Below the pieces are notes generated by a model. The model ran no database searches, was not told where the DNA came from, and worked only from the letters and a program-made list of their open reading frames with translations. A program made the position numbers and the translations under genes. 64,000 nt of DNA, taken from contig NZ_AULG01000012.1 of NCBI RefSeq assembly GCF_000425165.1, forward strand, positions 124,001-188,000, written 5' to 3'. The DNA comes from Photobacterium halotolerans DSM 18316. GTDB taxonomy: Bacteria > Pseudomonadota > Gammaproteobacteria > Enterobacterales > Vibrionaceae. Positions 48,951 through 59,961 of the stretch are shown here, piece after piece. Each line of letters opens with the position of its first letter. The stretch's first letter is position 1.

Positions 48951-49163
48951 ATGAAACAAGGTATCCACCCAGAATACACAGCTGTAAACGCAAAATGTTC
49001 TTGCGGCAACGCATTTGTCTTTAATTCAACGATGAAAAAAGACATCAACCTGGATGTGTGTGACAAATGTCACCCATTCTACACTGGTAAGCAGCGTCAA
49101 GTGAGCACCGGTGGCCGTATCGACAAATTCAACAAGCGTTTCGGCGCTCTGTCTAGCAAGTAA
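48951..49163 (+). CDS. rpmE: 50S ribosomal protein L31 (zinc-binding type)
   Basis: L31 sits at the 50S-30S bridge. The 70-residue protein starts MKQGIHPEY and has the four cysteines of the zinc ribbon form: CSC at about 16-18, then CDKC at about 37-40. This is the C+ version that many bacteria replace under zinc starvation by a C- paralogue. The C-terminal region with [11 protein letters not shown] is typical. A terminator follows 19 bp after the stop. Confidence 0.98.
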   Translation: MKQGIHPEYTAVNAKCSCGNAFVFNSTMKKDINLDVCDKCHPFYTGKQRQVSTGGRIDKFNKRFGALSSK

Positions 49164-49182
49164 TTGCGTTAAGACACTGTCG

Positions 49183-49210
49183 AAAAAAGGGACGCTCAGG
49201 CGTCCCTTTT
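49183..49210 (+). terminator. Rho-independent terminator of rpmE
   Basis: AAAAGGGACG (49185-49194) pairs with CGTCCCTTTT (49201-49210) around CTCAGG, followed by T. Confidence 0.93.
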
Positions 49211-49424
49211 TGCTATTGGCTGCTGCTTCCTGCCTGTAATGACTGATTTATTTGTTGTCATTGATTCACCCCTGTTATCCCCCCGCATATCTTCTGGCCT
49301 GTGATGGTCACTGCCTTGGTATTACCAGCTTGTACGAACTAGGATTTTGTGCTGCTATCGAATATGATTGATTGTTCAATACCGAACCGAACAGAACATC
49401 CATCCATTCAGGATTCTAATAATT

Positions 49425-50672
49425 ATGTCTGAAGATTTTCGTCAACAAGCACTTCACTATCATGCTTACCCTGTCCCCGGGAAAATTTCGGTTGAACTAA
49501 GCAAGCCTGCCAATACAGTAGAAGATCTCGCTCTGGCCTACAGCCCTGGTGTGGCTGAACCGGTACGGGAAATCGCCCAGAATGCAGAGAATGTGTATAA
49601 GTACACGGGTAAAGGCAACATGGTTGCTGTGATTACCAATGGTACGGCCATTCTTGGCTTGGGTAACCTGGGGCCGCTGGCTTCCAAGCCGGTCATGGAA
49701 GGCAAGGCTCTGCTGTTCAAGCGTTTCGCTGGCCTGGATTCAATTGATATCGAAGTGAAACACCGCACTATCGACGAGTTCGTTGATACTGTGGCCAATA
49801 TCGCCGATACCTTTGGCGGTATTAACCTGGAAGATATCAAAGCCCCCGATTGTTTTGAGATTGAAAAGCGCCTGATCGAGCGCTGCCAGGTGCCTGTGTT
49901 CCATGATGACCAGCACGGTACGGCGATCGTAACGGCAGCCGGTATGCTGAACGCACTGGAGCTGCAGGGCAAAGATATCAAAGAAGCTGTGATCATCTGC
50001 CTGGGTGCCGGCGCAGCGGCCGTCGCCTGTATGGAGCTGTTGATCAAATGCGGCGCCCAGCGTGAAAAAATTTACATGCTGGATCGCAAAGGGGTGATTC
50101 ACACCCGTCGTGATGATATCAACGAGTATAAGCAGCTGTTTGCTAACAACACTGACAAGCGCACCCTGGAAGATGTTATCGAAGGGGCGGATATCTTTGT
50201 CGGTGTCTCCGGCCCGGATCTGCTGGCGCCTGAGTCGCTCAAGCTGATGGCCGACAAGCCGATCGTGTTTGCCTGCTCAAACCCGGATCCGGAAATTAAA
50301 CCTGAGCTGGCTCATGCGGTTCGCAATGATCTGATCATGGGAACCGGCCGTTCGGATTATCCGAACCAGGTGAACAACGTTATTTGTTTCCCGTTTATTT
50401 TCCGTGGTGCGTTGGATGTGCGTGCCAGCGAGATTAACGATGAGATGAAACTGGCAGCGGTCAACGCTATCCGCGAACTGGCCAAAGAACCGGTGCCGGT
50501 AGAAGTGGCGAAAGCCGCAGGGGTGGATAAGCTGGAGTTCGGTCCGGACTATATTATTCCTAAACCTATGGATCCGCGTTTGTTGCCACGGGTTGCCAAA
50601 GCGGTCGCGGTCGCGGCGGTGGAATCCGGCGTTGCCCGTATCGAGATGCCTGTGGGTTACATGGAAGTGTAA
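49425..50672 (+). CDS. Malate dehydrogenase (oxaloacetate-decarboxylating), short malic enzyme
   Basis: A malic enzyme that converts malate to pyruvate and CO2 with NAD(P)+. The 415-residue protein is the short form, without the phosphotransacetylase-like C-terminal half of E. coli MaeB. The N-terminal ALAYSPGVAEPV and VAVITNGTAILGLGNLGP (about 68-85) are family motifs. DCFEIEKRL, FHDDQHGTAIV and the Rossmann motif CLGAGAAAVACMELL follow. The start at 49425 removes a 19-residue unsupported leader. It converges on metJ, with a terminator between. Confidence 0.93.
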   Translation: MSEDFRQQALHYHAYPVPGKISVELSKPANTVEDLALAYSPGVAEPVREIAQNAENVYKYTGKGNMVAVITNGTAILGLGNLGPLASKPVMEGKALLFKRFAGLDSIDIEVKHRTIDEFVDTVANIADTFGGINLEDIKAPDCFEIEKRLIERCQVPVFHDDQHGTAIVTAAGMLNALELQGKDIKEAVIICLGAGAAAVACMELLIKCGAQREKIYMLDRKGVIHTRRDDINEYKQLFANNTDKRTLEDVIEGADIFVGVSGPDLLAPESLKLMADKPIVFACSNPDPEIKPELAHAVRNDLIMGTGRSDYPNQVNNVICFPFIFRGALDVRASEINDEMKLAAVNAIRELAKEPVPVEVAKAAGVDKLEFGPDYIIPKPMDPRLLPRVAKAVAVAAVESGVARIEMPVGYMEV

Positions 50673-50698
50673 TGACACACAGTGTGTGCTTCTGATTG

Positions 50699-50729
50699 AA
50701 AAAACCAGCCATATGGCTGGTTTTTTTTT
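50699..50729. terminator. Terminator between malic enzyme gene and metJ
   Basis: ACCAGCC (50704-50710) pairs with GGCTGGT (50715-50721) around ATAT. It is followed by T8 on the plus strand and preceded by an A6 run, so it can act in both directions. Confidence 0.93.
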
Positions 50730-50749
50730 ATCTCAGGGCGTTATGTTGA

Positions 50750-51067
50750 TTATTCGTTGATGTCTTCGTACTCAATACCCAGGCTGTCCATGATGGCCTT
50801 GGCTTCTGCCGGTAAATCGTCAGGGCGATCTTTACGGATATCTTCATCCGTTGGCAGTGGCTGGCCGGTGTAAGCATGCAGGAATGCCTCGCACAGCAGT
50901 TCACTGTTGGTGGCGTGGCGAAGGTTGTTTACCTGACGGCGGGTGCGTTCATCTGTGAGGATTTTCAACACCTTTAATGGGATAGAGACAGTGATTTTCT
51001 TGACCTGCTCATTTTTCTTGCCATGTTCCGCATAAGGGCTGATGTACTCACCGTTCCACTTTGCCAT
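50750..51067 (-). CDS. metJ: Methionine repressor MetJ
   Basis: MetJ is the S-adenosylmethionine-responsive ribbon-helix-helix repressor of methionine genes. The 105-residue protein is nearly identical in layout to E. coli Met[22 protein letters not shown] comes first, then the DNA-contacting beta strand KKITVSIPL (about 23-31), and [27 protein letters not shown]. It is divergent from metBL with four tandem Met boxes between, so it controls both metBL and itself. Confidence 0.98.
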   Translation of the reverse strand: MAKWNGEYISPYAEHGKKNEQVKKITVSIPLKVLKILTDERTRRQVNNLRHATNSELLCEAFLHAYTGQPLPTDEDIRKDRPDDLPAEAKAIMDSLGIEYEDINE

Positions 51068-51144
51068 TGTTTACCTTCTCAGCGATATAGGGTTTTGAAA
51101 TATTGTATGGGGGGAATTTTAGCGGCATTTACTGCCACAAGCAA

Positions 51145-51176
51145 AGACATATAGACGTCTAGAAGTGTTGACGTCT
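51145..51176. promoter_or_regulatory. Four tandem Met boxes (MetJ operator)
   Basis: Contiguous 8-bp units read AGACATAT (51145), AGACGTCT (51153), AGAAGTGT (51161) and TGACGTCT (51169). The second matches the AGACGTCT consensus exactly and the fourth has one change. The last box overlaps the -35 hexamer of the metBL promoter, explaining repression. Confidence 0.93.
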
Positions 51177-51196
51177 TTTTTAAATCTCGCTAAGGT
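51168..51196 (+). promoter_or_regulatory. Predicted sigma-70 promoter of metBL
   Basis: TTGACG (51168-51173), a 17-bp spacer and TAAGGT (51191-51196) lie about 60 bp before metB. The -35 lies inside the fourth Met box. Confidence 0.6.
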
Positions 51197-51255
51197 TGAG
51201 GCATCTTACTCTCGTCGGCCTCTGGCCTGGTCCCGGAAACAAGGAAGCAAATTAC

Positions 51256-52431
51256 ATGAGTGACAAGAAAACAGCTACTATCGCTGTTCGCAGCGGCATT
51301 GAAACCGATCAGCAATTTCGTGCAGTGGTGCCACCTATTTACTTGACCTCAACCTATGGCTTCCCTGAATTAGGGACTTTACCTCAGTACGATTATTCCC
51401 GCTCGGGAAATCCGACCCGTAATTTACTGGCAGACACCCTGGCAGAGCTGGAAGGCGGGGCAGGCGGTGTGGTGACCAGCTGCGGTACAGCGGCGATTAA
51501 CCTGCTGGCCACGGCGCAACTGGGGCCGGATGATCTGGTTGTGGCTCCCCATGACTGCTACGGCGGCACCTACCGCTTGTTCAATACCCGTGCCGGCAAA
51601 GGTGACTTTAAGGTGCTTTTTGTCGATCAGGGCAACCCTCAGGCGCTGGCAGAGGCATTAGCGAAAAAGCCGAAACTGGTGTGGGTCGAAACGCCGTCCA
51701 ACCCGCTGTTGCGGGTGGTCGACGTCGAGCAGCTGTGCCAGCAGGCGCACGATGCAGGAGCGCTGGTGGCGGTGGACAACACTTTCCTGTCACCGGCGCT
51801 GCAGCAGCCGATCGCCCTGGGCGCAGACTTCGTGGTGCATTCCACCACCAAATATATCAATGGCCATTCCGATGTGGTTGGCGGGGTGCTGATTGCCAAA
51901 GACAGCGAGCACGCCGAGAACTTGTCTTGGTGGGCCAACTGTATCGGCGCCACCGGTGCCCCCTTTGATGCTTACCTGACTCTGCGCGGTGTGCGGACTC
52001 TGATGGCGCGTATGCGTGTCCATGAAGAAAATTCTGCCCGGCTGCTGGCCTATCTGCAAACCCAGCCGCTGGTAGGCAAGATCTATCACCCCAGCCTGGC
52101 TGATCACCCGGGCCATGAGATTGCGGCCCGGCAGCAAAAAGGCTTTGGCTCCATGCTGAGTTTTGAGCTGGCCGGCAGCATGCAGCAACTGGAAGTCTTT
52201 GTGGCGGCTTTAAACGATTTCTCTCTGGCTGAGTCACTGGGCGGCACGGAAAGCCTGATTGCGCACCCTGCTAGCATGACCCACCGTGCCATGTCGGATG
52301 AGGCACAGCGCGAGGCAGGTATCCTGCCGTCGCTGCTGCGTTTGTCTGTGGGCCTGGAAGATGCCGATGATTTGATTGCCGATCTGGCTCAGGCTTTTGC
52401 CAAAGCGAAAGCGGCGGAGGCCAGTGAATGA
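51256..52431 (+). CDS. metB: Cystathionine gamma-synthase
   Basis: MetB joins an activated homoserine (O-succinylhomoserine in enterobacteria) with cysteine to cystathionine. The 391-residue PLP enzyme has AVVPPIYLTSTYGF at the N terminus, YDYSRSGNPTRNLL (about 51-64) and the PLP lysine in VHSTTKYINGHSDVVGG (about 198). SLGGTESLIAHPASMTH lies near the C terminus. The ATG at 51256 follows AAGGAAGC. It overlaps metL by 4 bp (ATGA), giving a coupled metBL operon under MetJ control. Confidence 0.96.
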   Translation: MSDKKTATIAVRSGIETDQQFRAVVPPIYLTSTYGFPELGTLPQYDYSRSGNPTRNLLADTLAELEGGAGGVVTSCGTAAINLLATAQLGPDDLVVAPHDCYGGTYRLFNTRAGKGDFKVLFVDQGNPQALAEALAKKPKLVWVETPSNPLLRVVDVEQLCQQAHDAGALVAVDNTFLSPALQQPIALGADFVVHSTTKYINGHSDVVGGVLIAKDSEHAENLSWWANCIGATGAPFDAYLTLRGVRTLMARMRVHEENSARLLAYLQTQPLVGKIYHPSLADHPGHEIAARQQKGFGSMLSFELAGSMQQLEVFVAALNDFSLAESLGGTESLIAHPASMTHRAMSDEAQREAGILPSLLRLSVGLEDADDLIADLAQAFAKAKAAEASE

Positions 52432-54833
52432 CCCTGAAACGTCAGCTGCACAAATTTGGCGGCAGCAGTTTAGCGGATGCCAGCTGTTACCGTAATGTCG
52501 CCCATATCCTGGCGCAATACTCCAGCGCCGAGGATCTGGTGGTGGTCTCGGCGGCCGGCAAAACTACCAACCGCCTGATTCAGTGGCTGTCTTTACTGAG
52601 TAAAGACGGCCGGCTGGCGCATGAAAGCCTGCAGGATTTGCGCACCTTCCAGCAGCATCTCATCGAAGAGCTGCTGGAAGAAACCGTGGCAGATGAGCTG
52701 TTAACCTCGCTGCACCTGGAATTCAGCGAGCTGGGACAGCTCACCGACAGTGACATCACCCCGGCCAGACAAGCCTGGGTACTCGGACACGGTGAACTCT
52801 GGTCTTCCCGGTTGCTGGCCGCACTGCTGACCCACAAAGGCATGGCGGCACGGGCGCTGGACTCGCGGCGCTTCCTGCGTGCCGAGCGCGCCGCCCAGCC
52901 GGAAGTTGACCGCGGCCGTTCACTGCCGTTGCTGCAAAATGAACTGGCGCAGCACAGTGGCCATCGCATGGTGATCACAGGTTTTATGGCCAGCAATCAA
53001 GCCGGTGAAACCGTGCTGCTGGGCCGCAATGGCTCGGATTATTCCGCCACTGTGATCGGCGCGCTGGCCGGTGTCAGCCGGGTGACCATCTGGAGTGATG
53101 TCGCCGGTGTCTACAGTGCAGATCCCCGGCTGGTCAGTGATGCTTGTCTGTTGCCTTTGCTGCGTCTGGATGAGGCCGACGAGCTGGCCCGTCTGGCGGC
53201 GCCTGTGCTGCACAGCCGCACCCTGCAGCCTGTGGCTCAGAGTGCCATTGATCTGACGCTGCGCTGCAGCCTGCAGCCGGAATCTGGCTCGACCCGTGTG
53301 GAACGGGTACTGGCATCCGGTCGCGGTGCCAAAATCATTACCTCGCTGGATGAGGTCTGTCTGCTGGAGCTGTCTGTCTCACGTGCCCAGACACTGGAGC
53401 AGGTGGAGCGCGAGCTGGCGACTTTGCTGCCGAAAGCACAAGTGATCCCGCTGGCGCAAGCGGTGGAAACCGACAAAGGACAGATTCTGCTGGCGTATAC
53501 CGCCGAAGTGGCCAACGGGGTGCTGGCACTGCTGCAGGACAGCGGTTTACCGGCCGAGATCCGTTTGCGCGACGGTTTTACTATGGTGGCCGCGGTGGGG
53601 GCCGGGGTGGTGATCAACCCGGTGCACTGCCATGGCTTCCAGCAGCAATTAAAAGGCCAGCCGGTCGAGTTTATTGCCGAAGCCGAATCCGGGCTGAGCC
53701 TGGTGGCGGTACTGCGTCAGGCCGATACCCAGGCCCTGGTCCAGCTGATCCATCAACATTTGTTCCAGGCGCAAAAGCGTATCGGTCTGCTCTTGTGCGG
53801 CAAGGGCAATATCGGCAGCCGCTGGCTGGAGTTGCTGGAAGAAGAAAAGGTGGCGCTGGAAAAACGTTACGGCATGAGCTTTACCCTGATAGGGGTGGCC
53901 GACAGCCGGCGCTACTGGCTGGATCTGCAGGGCATTGAGCCGCTTCAGGCACTGACCCGGTTTGATGATGAAGCCACAGACGGCACGGACTGGCTGCCGG
54001 CTCTGGGACAGCATGACTATGATGAGCTGGTGGTACTGGATGTCACCGCCAGTAAAGCGCTGTCTGAGCGTTACCCGGAATTTGCCAGCCACGGCTTGCA
54101 TCTGATCTCGGCCAATAAAGTCGCCGGCTCTGCAAAAGGTAAAGTCTACCGCGCTGTGGTGGATGCGTTCGAGAAAAGCAGCCGCCACTGGCTGTATAAC
54201 GCCACTGTGGGCGCCGGATTGCCGGTCAACCATACGGTCAAAGATTTGCGCGACAGCGGGGATACGATTATTGCCGTATCCGGCATTTTCTCGGGCACTC
54301 TGTCCTGGCTGTTCCAGCAGTTCGACGGCAGCCTGCCTTTCAGTCAGTTGCTTGAACAGGCCTGGCAGCAGGGGCTGACGGAGCCGGATCCGCGCCACGA
54401 TCTGGACGGCAGCGATGTAATGCGAAAGCTGGTGATTCTAGCGCGGGAATCCGGACTGGCACTGGAGCCTGAGCAGGTCAAAGTCGAGTCATTGGTGCCC
54501 GAAGAGCTGGCAGCTCTGAGCCTGGACGCTTTTTTTGAGCACAGTGATGTGCTTGATGAGCGTTTGCAGGCACGCCTGAGCAAAGCGCAGCGGGAGGGGA
54601 AAGTGCTGCGCTATATCGCGCGGCTGGACAAAAACGGTCACGCCGTGGTGGGCCTGGAAGCGCTGGAGCCTGAGCATGCGCTGGCGAACCTGCTGCCGTG
54701 CGACAACATCTTTGCGATTGAAAGCCGCTGGTACCGGGACAATCCGCTGGTTATCCGTGGCCCTGGTGCGGGCCGGGACGTCACGGCAGGGGCGTTACTG
54801 TCGGATTTGAACCGGCTGGCGCGGCTTTTGTAA
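52428..54833 (+). CDS. metL: Bifunctional aspartokinase II/homoserine dehydrogenase II
   Basis: MetL phosphorylates aspartate and later reduces aspartate semialdehyde to homoserine, the methionine-branch isozyme. The 801-residue protein has the aspartokinase motif KFGGSSLAD at about 8-16 and GRNGSDYSATVIGALAG near 200. Regulatory ACT-like repeats run to about 450. The homoserine dehydrogenase domain begins at LLLCGKGNIGSRWLELL (about 456-472) and holds ISANKVAGS and NATVGAGLPV. It overlaps metB by 4 bp, and a terminator follows. Confidence 0.96.
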   Translation: MTLKRQLHKFGGSSLADASCYRNVAHILAQYSSAEDLVVVSAAGKTTNRLIQWLSLLSKDGRLAHESLQDLRTFQQHLIEELLEETVADELLTSLHLEFSELGQLTDSDITPARQAWVLGHGELWSSRLLAALLTHKGMAARALDSRRFLRAERAAQPEVDRGRSLPLLQNELAQHSGHRMVITGFMASNQAGETVLLGRNGSDYSATVIGALAGVSRVTIWSDVAGVYSADPRLVSDACLLPLLRLDEADELARLAAPVLHSRTLQPVAQSAIDLTLRCSLQPESGSTRVERVLASGRGAKIITSLDEVCLLELSVSRAQTLEQVERELATLLPKAQVIPLAQAVETDKGQILLAYTAEVANGVLALLQDSGLPAEIRLRDGFTMVAAVGAGVVINPVHCHGFQQQLKGQPVEFIAEAESGLSLVAVLRQADTQALVQLIHQHLFQAQKRIGLLLCGKGNIGSRWLELLEEEKVALEKRYGMSFTLIGVADSRRYWLDLQGIEPLQALTRFDDEATDGTDWLPALGQHDYDELVVLDVTASKALSERYPEFASHGLHLISANKVAGSAKGKVYRAVVDAFEKSSRHWLYNATVGAGLPVNHTVKDLRDSGDTIIAVSGIFSGTLSWLFQQFDGSLPFSQLLEQAWQQGLTEPDPRHDLDGSDVMRKLVILARESGLALEPEQVKVESLVPEELAALSLDAFFEHSDVLDERLQARLSKAQREGKVLRYIARLDKNGHAVVGLEALEPEHALANLLPCDNIFAIESRWYRDNPLVIRGPGAGRDVTAGALLSDLNRLARLL

Positions 54834-54858
54834 GATTTTCCCGTTATGAGATAGATCC

Positions 54859-54885
54859 AAAGGGTAGCCCTGAGCTGCCCTTTTT
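54859..54885 (+). terminator. Rho-independent terminator of metBL
   Basis: AAAGGGTAGC pairs with GCTGCCCTTT (one wobble) around CCTGA, followed by further T residues. It ends the metBL transcript before metF. Confidence 0.87.
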
Positions 54886-55002
54886 GTTTCTTGATTCTGT
54901 TTTTTCCCAGCATTGGTGCTGCCTGGCGGGCAATCGACACAGTAAAACGCTGGACTTGAATAAAGTGGATCTTGATGTTGAGAAAAATTCATGTTCATGC
55001 GG

Positions 55003-55049
55003 TTGACATTAATTTGGTTACAAGACATTCTGTGGACATATAGACGTCT
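55003..55049 (+). promoter_or_regulatory. metF promoter with Met boxes
   Basis: A consensus -35 TTGACA (55003-55008) precedes a weak -10 near 55026-55031. Directly downstream lie GGACATAT (55034) and AGACGTCT (55042), two contiguous Met boxes, the second exact. The 15-bp core ACATATAGACGTCTA is identical to that in the metBL operator. Confidence 0.8.
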
Positions 55050-55051
55050 AA

Positions 55052-56017
<966 letters not shown>

Positions 56018-56040
56018 TGGCGGTATCGGACAGGAAAAAG

Positions 56041-56065
56041 AAAAAGCCGCATTGCGGCTTTTTTT
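56041..56065 (+). terminator. Rho-independent terminator of metF
   Basis: AAAGCCGC pairs with GCGGCTTT around ATT, flanked by A and T runs (T7 on the plus strand). Confidence 0.94.
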
Positions 56066-56150
56066 GTATCTGGCTGGTACGTGACGAACCGGCCCCTGAG
56101 TGGCTGAGGAGCCGCAGGTCACTGATGCCTGTACATCGGGGGTTGCAGGG

Positions 56151-56723
56151 TTACTCAGCAGCCATGGCGACATTGCTGTCGGCGCTGTCGATATCTTGCA
56201 GTTCCACCAGTACTTCTTCTGCCCAGTCAATCCAGGCCTGTCGGTTATGGATACCGCGACGCAGTGTCAGGCGGTCAAGACGCGACTGACGATCCATTTC
56301 CTTGTAATTGGCGAAATGGACTTTTTCCAGCTCGTGGTAATGGTTCATCAGGGTGTGTGATTCCTCGATCAGTGCTTCCAGCTGGCGCTGCATCGGCAGC
56401 GAGTTGTGAACACCGCAAACCAGTAGCTTGGCGGAGAATTCATCACGAATGGTCGGATTGCGGGCTGGCTCCTGGAACCACTCAAACAGCGCCTGACGGC
56501 CCAGTTCAGTGATAGAGTAGACCTTGCGATCCGGCTTGCCTTCCTGAGGTTCCAGTTTGCAGGTAACCTGGTTGTTGGTGGCCATTTTGTTTAGCTCACG
56601 GTAAACCTGCTGATGACTGGCTTTCCAGAAATAGCCGATACTGTGAGAAAACTCTTTTGTTATGTCGTAGCCGGTCGCGTCGCGCGAACTCAGCACGGTC
56701 AATATGACGTGTGGTAGTGACAT
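56151..56723 (-). CDS. aphA: PadR-family regulator AphA
   Basis: AphA is the low-cell-density quorum-sensing master regulator of vibrios; in V. cholerae it also activates tcpPH with AphB. The 190-residue protein starts MSLPHVILTVLSSRDATGYD and continues with YFWKASHQQVYRELNKM and LEPQEGKPDRKVYSIT. These form the PadR winged helix (about 1-75), closely matching V. cholerae AphA as I recall it. The C-terminal antiparallel coiled coil (about 95-178) ends a few residues longer than in V. cholerae (179). Its position downstream of ppc also matches the vibrio arrangement. Confidence 0.92.
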   Translation of the reverse strand: MSLPHVILTVLSSRDATGYDITKEFSHSIGYFWKASHQQVYRELNKMATNNQVTCKLEPQEGKPDRKVYSITELGRQALFEWFQEPARNPTIRDEFSAKLLVCGVHNSLPMQRQLEALIEESHTLMNHYHELEKVHFANYKEMDRQSRLDRLTLRRGIHNRQAWIDWAEEVLVELQDIDSADSNVAMAAE

Positions 56724-57031
56724 CTCTTCTATCCGTTAAAATACTACAAAAAATAAACCGACCAGGCGTAACGTTACCCTTCCGCTCTCAGGCGTTTTTA
56801 TAATCGTCTTGTTGCAGTGCCCGGTCGAGATCACATAGGATATCATCAATTTATTCTCTGCAACCACTGGAAGCATAAATATTCTATGATGAACAGTGAG
56901 CAATTACTTATCTTGTGACGTTCGTCCAATTATGTAGACTGCGCGCAGTGCACAAAGTTTCAATCAAAGTGATTCACAGCACTCATATAGACCTTAGCTG
57001 AAATGAAAAAACTCATGCTGTCTAAATTGTG
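56724..57031 (-). promoter_or_regulatory. Upstream region of aphA
   Basis: About 310 bp between aphA and the ppc terminator hold no ORF. It is A+T-rich and should contain the aphA promoter. An AAGAG-like site precedes the ATG. Sequences resembling a LuxR/HapR half-site (ATCAATTTATT near 56844) are seen, but no full operator match, so none is called. Confidence 0.4.
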
Positions 57032-57066
57032 AACAAAAAAACAGGCCACCTGCCGGTGACCTGTTT
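57032..57066 (-). terminator. Rho-independent terminator of ppc
   Basis: ACAGGCCACC (57041-57050) pairs with GGTGACCTGT (57055-57064) with one wobble around TGCC. On the minus strand a T7 run follows. Confidence 0.92.
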
Positions 57067-57088
57067 GATGTTGCGAAGAGGCGAAAAA

Positions 57089-59722
57089 TTAACCCGTATT
57101 GCGCATTCCGGCGGCAATACCGGCAATGGTGACCATCAGGGCTTCTTCCAGAATCGGCGACTCGCTCTCAAGCTGGCGGGTACGGTGCAGTAATTCCGCC
57201 TGCAGCATGTTAAGTGGCTCAACATACACATTGCGCAGCCGGATAGATTCTGCCCCCCAGGGATCCTGCTCCATCAGGTGGTCGCTGTTTTCTACGTTGA
57301 GCACCACCTTGATATCGCGTTGCAGCTGATCGCGAAGTTCCTGTCCCAGCGGCCATAAACTCTTATCGGTCAGCCGCTGATCATAGTATTCGGCAATCTG
57401 GATATTGGTTTTGCTGTACACCATTTCCAGCATACCTAGTCGTGTTGAGAAGAATGGCCATTCACGGCACATTTCTTCCAGCAGCTCAGAATGGCCCTGA
57501 TCGATGACATGCTGAATCGCTTTACCGGCACCCAGCCAGGCGGGCAGCAGCAGACGGTTCTGACTCCAGGCGAAAATCCACGGGATAGCACGCAAGCTTT
57601 CTACGCCACCCTGAGGGTTACGTTTGGACGGGCGTGAACCCAGTGGCAGTTTGCCCAGCTCCATTTCTGGCGTTGCTGCACGGAAATAAGGCACGAAGGA
57701 GTCATGGCCGCGGACCACCGAGCGATAGGCTTCGCAGGAAACCTCTGACAGCACGTCCATCACATCACGCCATTGCTGCTTAGGCGCCGGCGGCGGCAGT
57801 AGGTTGGCTTCCAGAATGGCACTGGCGTACAGGTTCAGGCTGTTGACGGCCACATCAGGCAGACCCAGCTTAAAGCGGATCATCTCGCCTTGTTCGGTCA
57901 CACGTAAGCCACCTTTGAGGCTGCGCGGTGGCTGAGACAGCAGGGCGGCGTGCGCAGGTGCACCGCCACGGCCAATACTGCCGCCACGGCCGTGGAACAG
58001 GGTCAGCTCAACGCCGGCCTCATCGCACACATTGACCAGGGCTTCCATGGCGCGGTACTGCGCCCAGCCAGCCGCGGTGACACCGGCATCTTTGGCGGAG
58101 TCAGAGTAGCCGATCATCACCATCTGATGGTTCTGGATGAAACCGCGATACCAGTCGATGTTCATCAGCTGGGTGATCACCGCCTCTGCGTTATTGAGGT
58201 CGTCCAGGGTTTCAAACAGCGGGCAGACATCCAGACGGAAGGTGCAGCCGGACTCTTTGAGCAGCAAATGGACCGCCAGCACATCCGAGGCGGTACGGGC
58301 CATGGAAATCACATAGGCTCCCAGCGCCTGACGCGGCTGCTCAGCCACTACACGGCAGGTATCCAGCACTTCCTGTACCGCTTCCGATGGCTGCCAGTTA
58401 CGGGGCAGCAGAGGACGATTTGACGCCAGCTCGCGCACCAGGAAGGCGACTTTGTCCTGCTCGCTCCACTGATCGTAGTCGCCCAGCCCCAGATAGCGGG
58501 TCAGTTCAGAAATGGCATTCGAATGGCGTGTGCTTTCCTGACGTATGTCCAGGCGCACCAGGTGGACGCCGAAACACTGAATGCGACGCAGGGTATCCAG
58601 CAGCAAGCCGTCGGCAATGATAGACATGCCACACTCATGCAGTGAGCGGTAACAGGCATGCAGCGGTTGCCACAGCTGATCTATGTCTTCCAGGATCGCC
58701 ACTTTCGGCACACTGTCGCTGCCTTTGATCTGAGCATCCAGCACATCGCGGGTCTGAGTCAGTAAAGTCCGCAGGCCTTTGATGATTTCACGATACGGTT
58801 CGTGGGCACCATTGGCCAGTTCGCGCACTTCGCTGTTGCACTCGACCATAGAGAGTTCGCTGACCAGCTCCTGGATATCATTGAGATACAGGTCGGCCGC
58901 TTTCCAGCGCGACAGCAACAAGACTTCGCGGGTAATTTCGGCTGTCACAAACGGGTTACCGTCACGGTCGCCGCCCATCCAGGACGAGAATTTGACCGGT
59001 GCTGCGTCCAGCGGCAGGCTCTCGCCCAGGTGCTGGTGCAGTTTCTCATCAAACTGACGCAGAAATTCCGGTACTGCCTGCCACAGTGAATTTTCCACCA
59101 CGGCAAATCCCCACTTGGCTTCGTCAAGCGGGCTGGGGCGTTGTTTACGGATCACATCGGAATGCCAGGCCTGAGCGATCAGTTGCTCCAGGCGGCGCTC
59201 GGCTTTCTGACGCTCACTGTGGGACAGCTCGCTCAGCTCGAGTTTGGACAGGCATTTGTTGATTTGCACCAGCTTGTGAATCATGGTGCGACGCGCAATT
59301 TCGGTCGGGTGGGCTGTCAGCACCAGTTCGATATTCAAATCGCGGACTGCTTGCAACGAGTCGAGCTCGCTGATCTTTTCGTCTTTCAGCTTGGCGAACA
59401 GCGAATCCATTTCATCCGGATTACACACCAGCTCCTCGCAATGGCGAGAGATAGTGTGGTACTGCTCGGCGATGTTGGTCAGGTTAAGGAACTGACTGAA
59501 CGCATGAGTTACAGGCAGCAACTGATCGTCCGGCAGGTTCTGCAACTCTGTGATCAGCTTTTCCCGGTCATCGCTGTTGCCGGCGCAGGCCGATTTAGAC
59601 AGTTTCCGAATGGTTTCTACTTTCTCCAGCAGTTCGCTGCCATGGGCGTCCTTGATTGTATTACCCAGCAAGTGACCAAGCATACTGACATTGCTTTTTA
59701 ACGCACTGTACTTTTCGTTCAT
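57089..59722 (-). CDS. ppc: Phosphoenolpyruvate carboxylase
   Basis: Ppc carboxylates phosphoenolpyruvate to oxaloacetate, replenishing the TCA cycle and feeding aspartate and arginine synthesis. The 877-residue protein has [20 protein letters not shown] at the N terminus and the catalytic His in VLTAHPTEI (about 135-143). [10 protein letters not shown], the glycine loop [14 protein letters not shown] (about 575-588) and [10 protein letters not shown] follow, and the conserved C terminus ends RNTG. The ATG at 59722 is used; the open frame continues 22 codons upstream without support. A terminator follows. Confidence 0.98.
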   Translation of the reverse strand: MNEKYSALKSNVSMLGHLLGNTIKDAHGSELLEKVETIRKLSKSACAGNSDDREKLITELQNLPDDQLLPVTHAFSQFLNLTNIAEQYHTISRHCEELVCNPDEMDSLFAKLKDEKISELDSLQAVRDLNIELVLTAHPTEIARRTMIHKLVQINKCLSKLELSELSHSERQKAERRLEQLIAQAWHSDVIRKQRPSPLDEAKWGFAVVENSLWQAVPEFLRQFDEKLHQHLGESLPLDAAPVKFSSWMGGDRDGNPFVTAEITREVLLLSRWKAADLYLNDIQELVSELSMVECNSEVRELANGAHEPYREIIKGLRTLLTQTRDVLDAQIKGSDSVPKVAILEDIDQLWQPLHACYRSLHECGMSIIADGLLLDTLRRIQCFGVHLVRLDIRQESTRHSNAISELTRYLGLGDYDQWSEQDKVAFLVRELASNRPLLPRNWQPSEAVQEVLDTCRVVAEQPRQALGAYVISMARTASDVLAVHLLLKESGCTFRLDVCPLFETLDDLNNAEAVITQLMNIDWYRGFIQNHQMVMIGYSDSAKDAGVTAAGWAQYRAMEALVNVCDEAGVELTLFHGRGGSIGRGGAPAHAALLSQPPRSLKGGLRVTEQGEMIRFKLGLPDVAVNSLNLYASAILEANLLPPPAPKQQWRDVMDVLSEVSCEAYRSVVRGHDSFVPYFRAATPEMELGKLPLGSRPSKRNPQGGVESLRAIPWIFAWSQNRLLLPAWLGAGKAIQHVIDQGHSELLEEMCREWPFFSTRLGMLEMVYSKTNIQIAEYYDQRLTDKSLWPLGQELRDQLQRDIKVVLNVENSDHLMEQDPWGAESIRLRNVYVEPLNMLQAELLHRTRQLESESPILEEALMVTIAGIAAGMRNTG

Positions 59723-59961
59723 ATCGCATCCATATCGTAATTTTGTTACATCCAATCGCCAAGGCGTAGCCAACAATCTAGCCTTCATTGGGGCGAAAGG
59801 TCAATAAGTGCACCCTTTTTAGACCAAAATCCCGCCAGTTTCTCCTGCATAAGGCCGCTGTGTGTCTCATTCCTGTAATTTACTTTCTTTACCTTTACCG
59901 TTTTAGCGTGCGCTTTAACACTGGCTCCGCGTCAGGAAAGGCATTTTTTCTTCTGCTTCTC

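Noticed and set aside
53649..54398. 249-codon minus-strand ORF inside metL
   Set aside because: Shadow of the homoserine dehydrogenase domain, without a start context or domain.
56820..56860. LuxR/HapR operator upstream of aphA
   Set aside because: Only a partial half-site resemblance; not enough to call.
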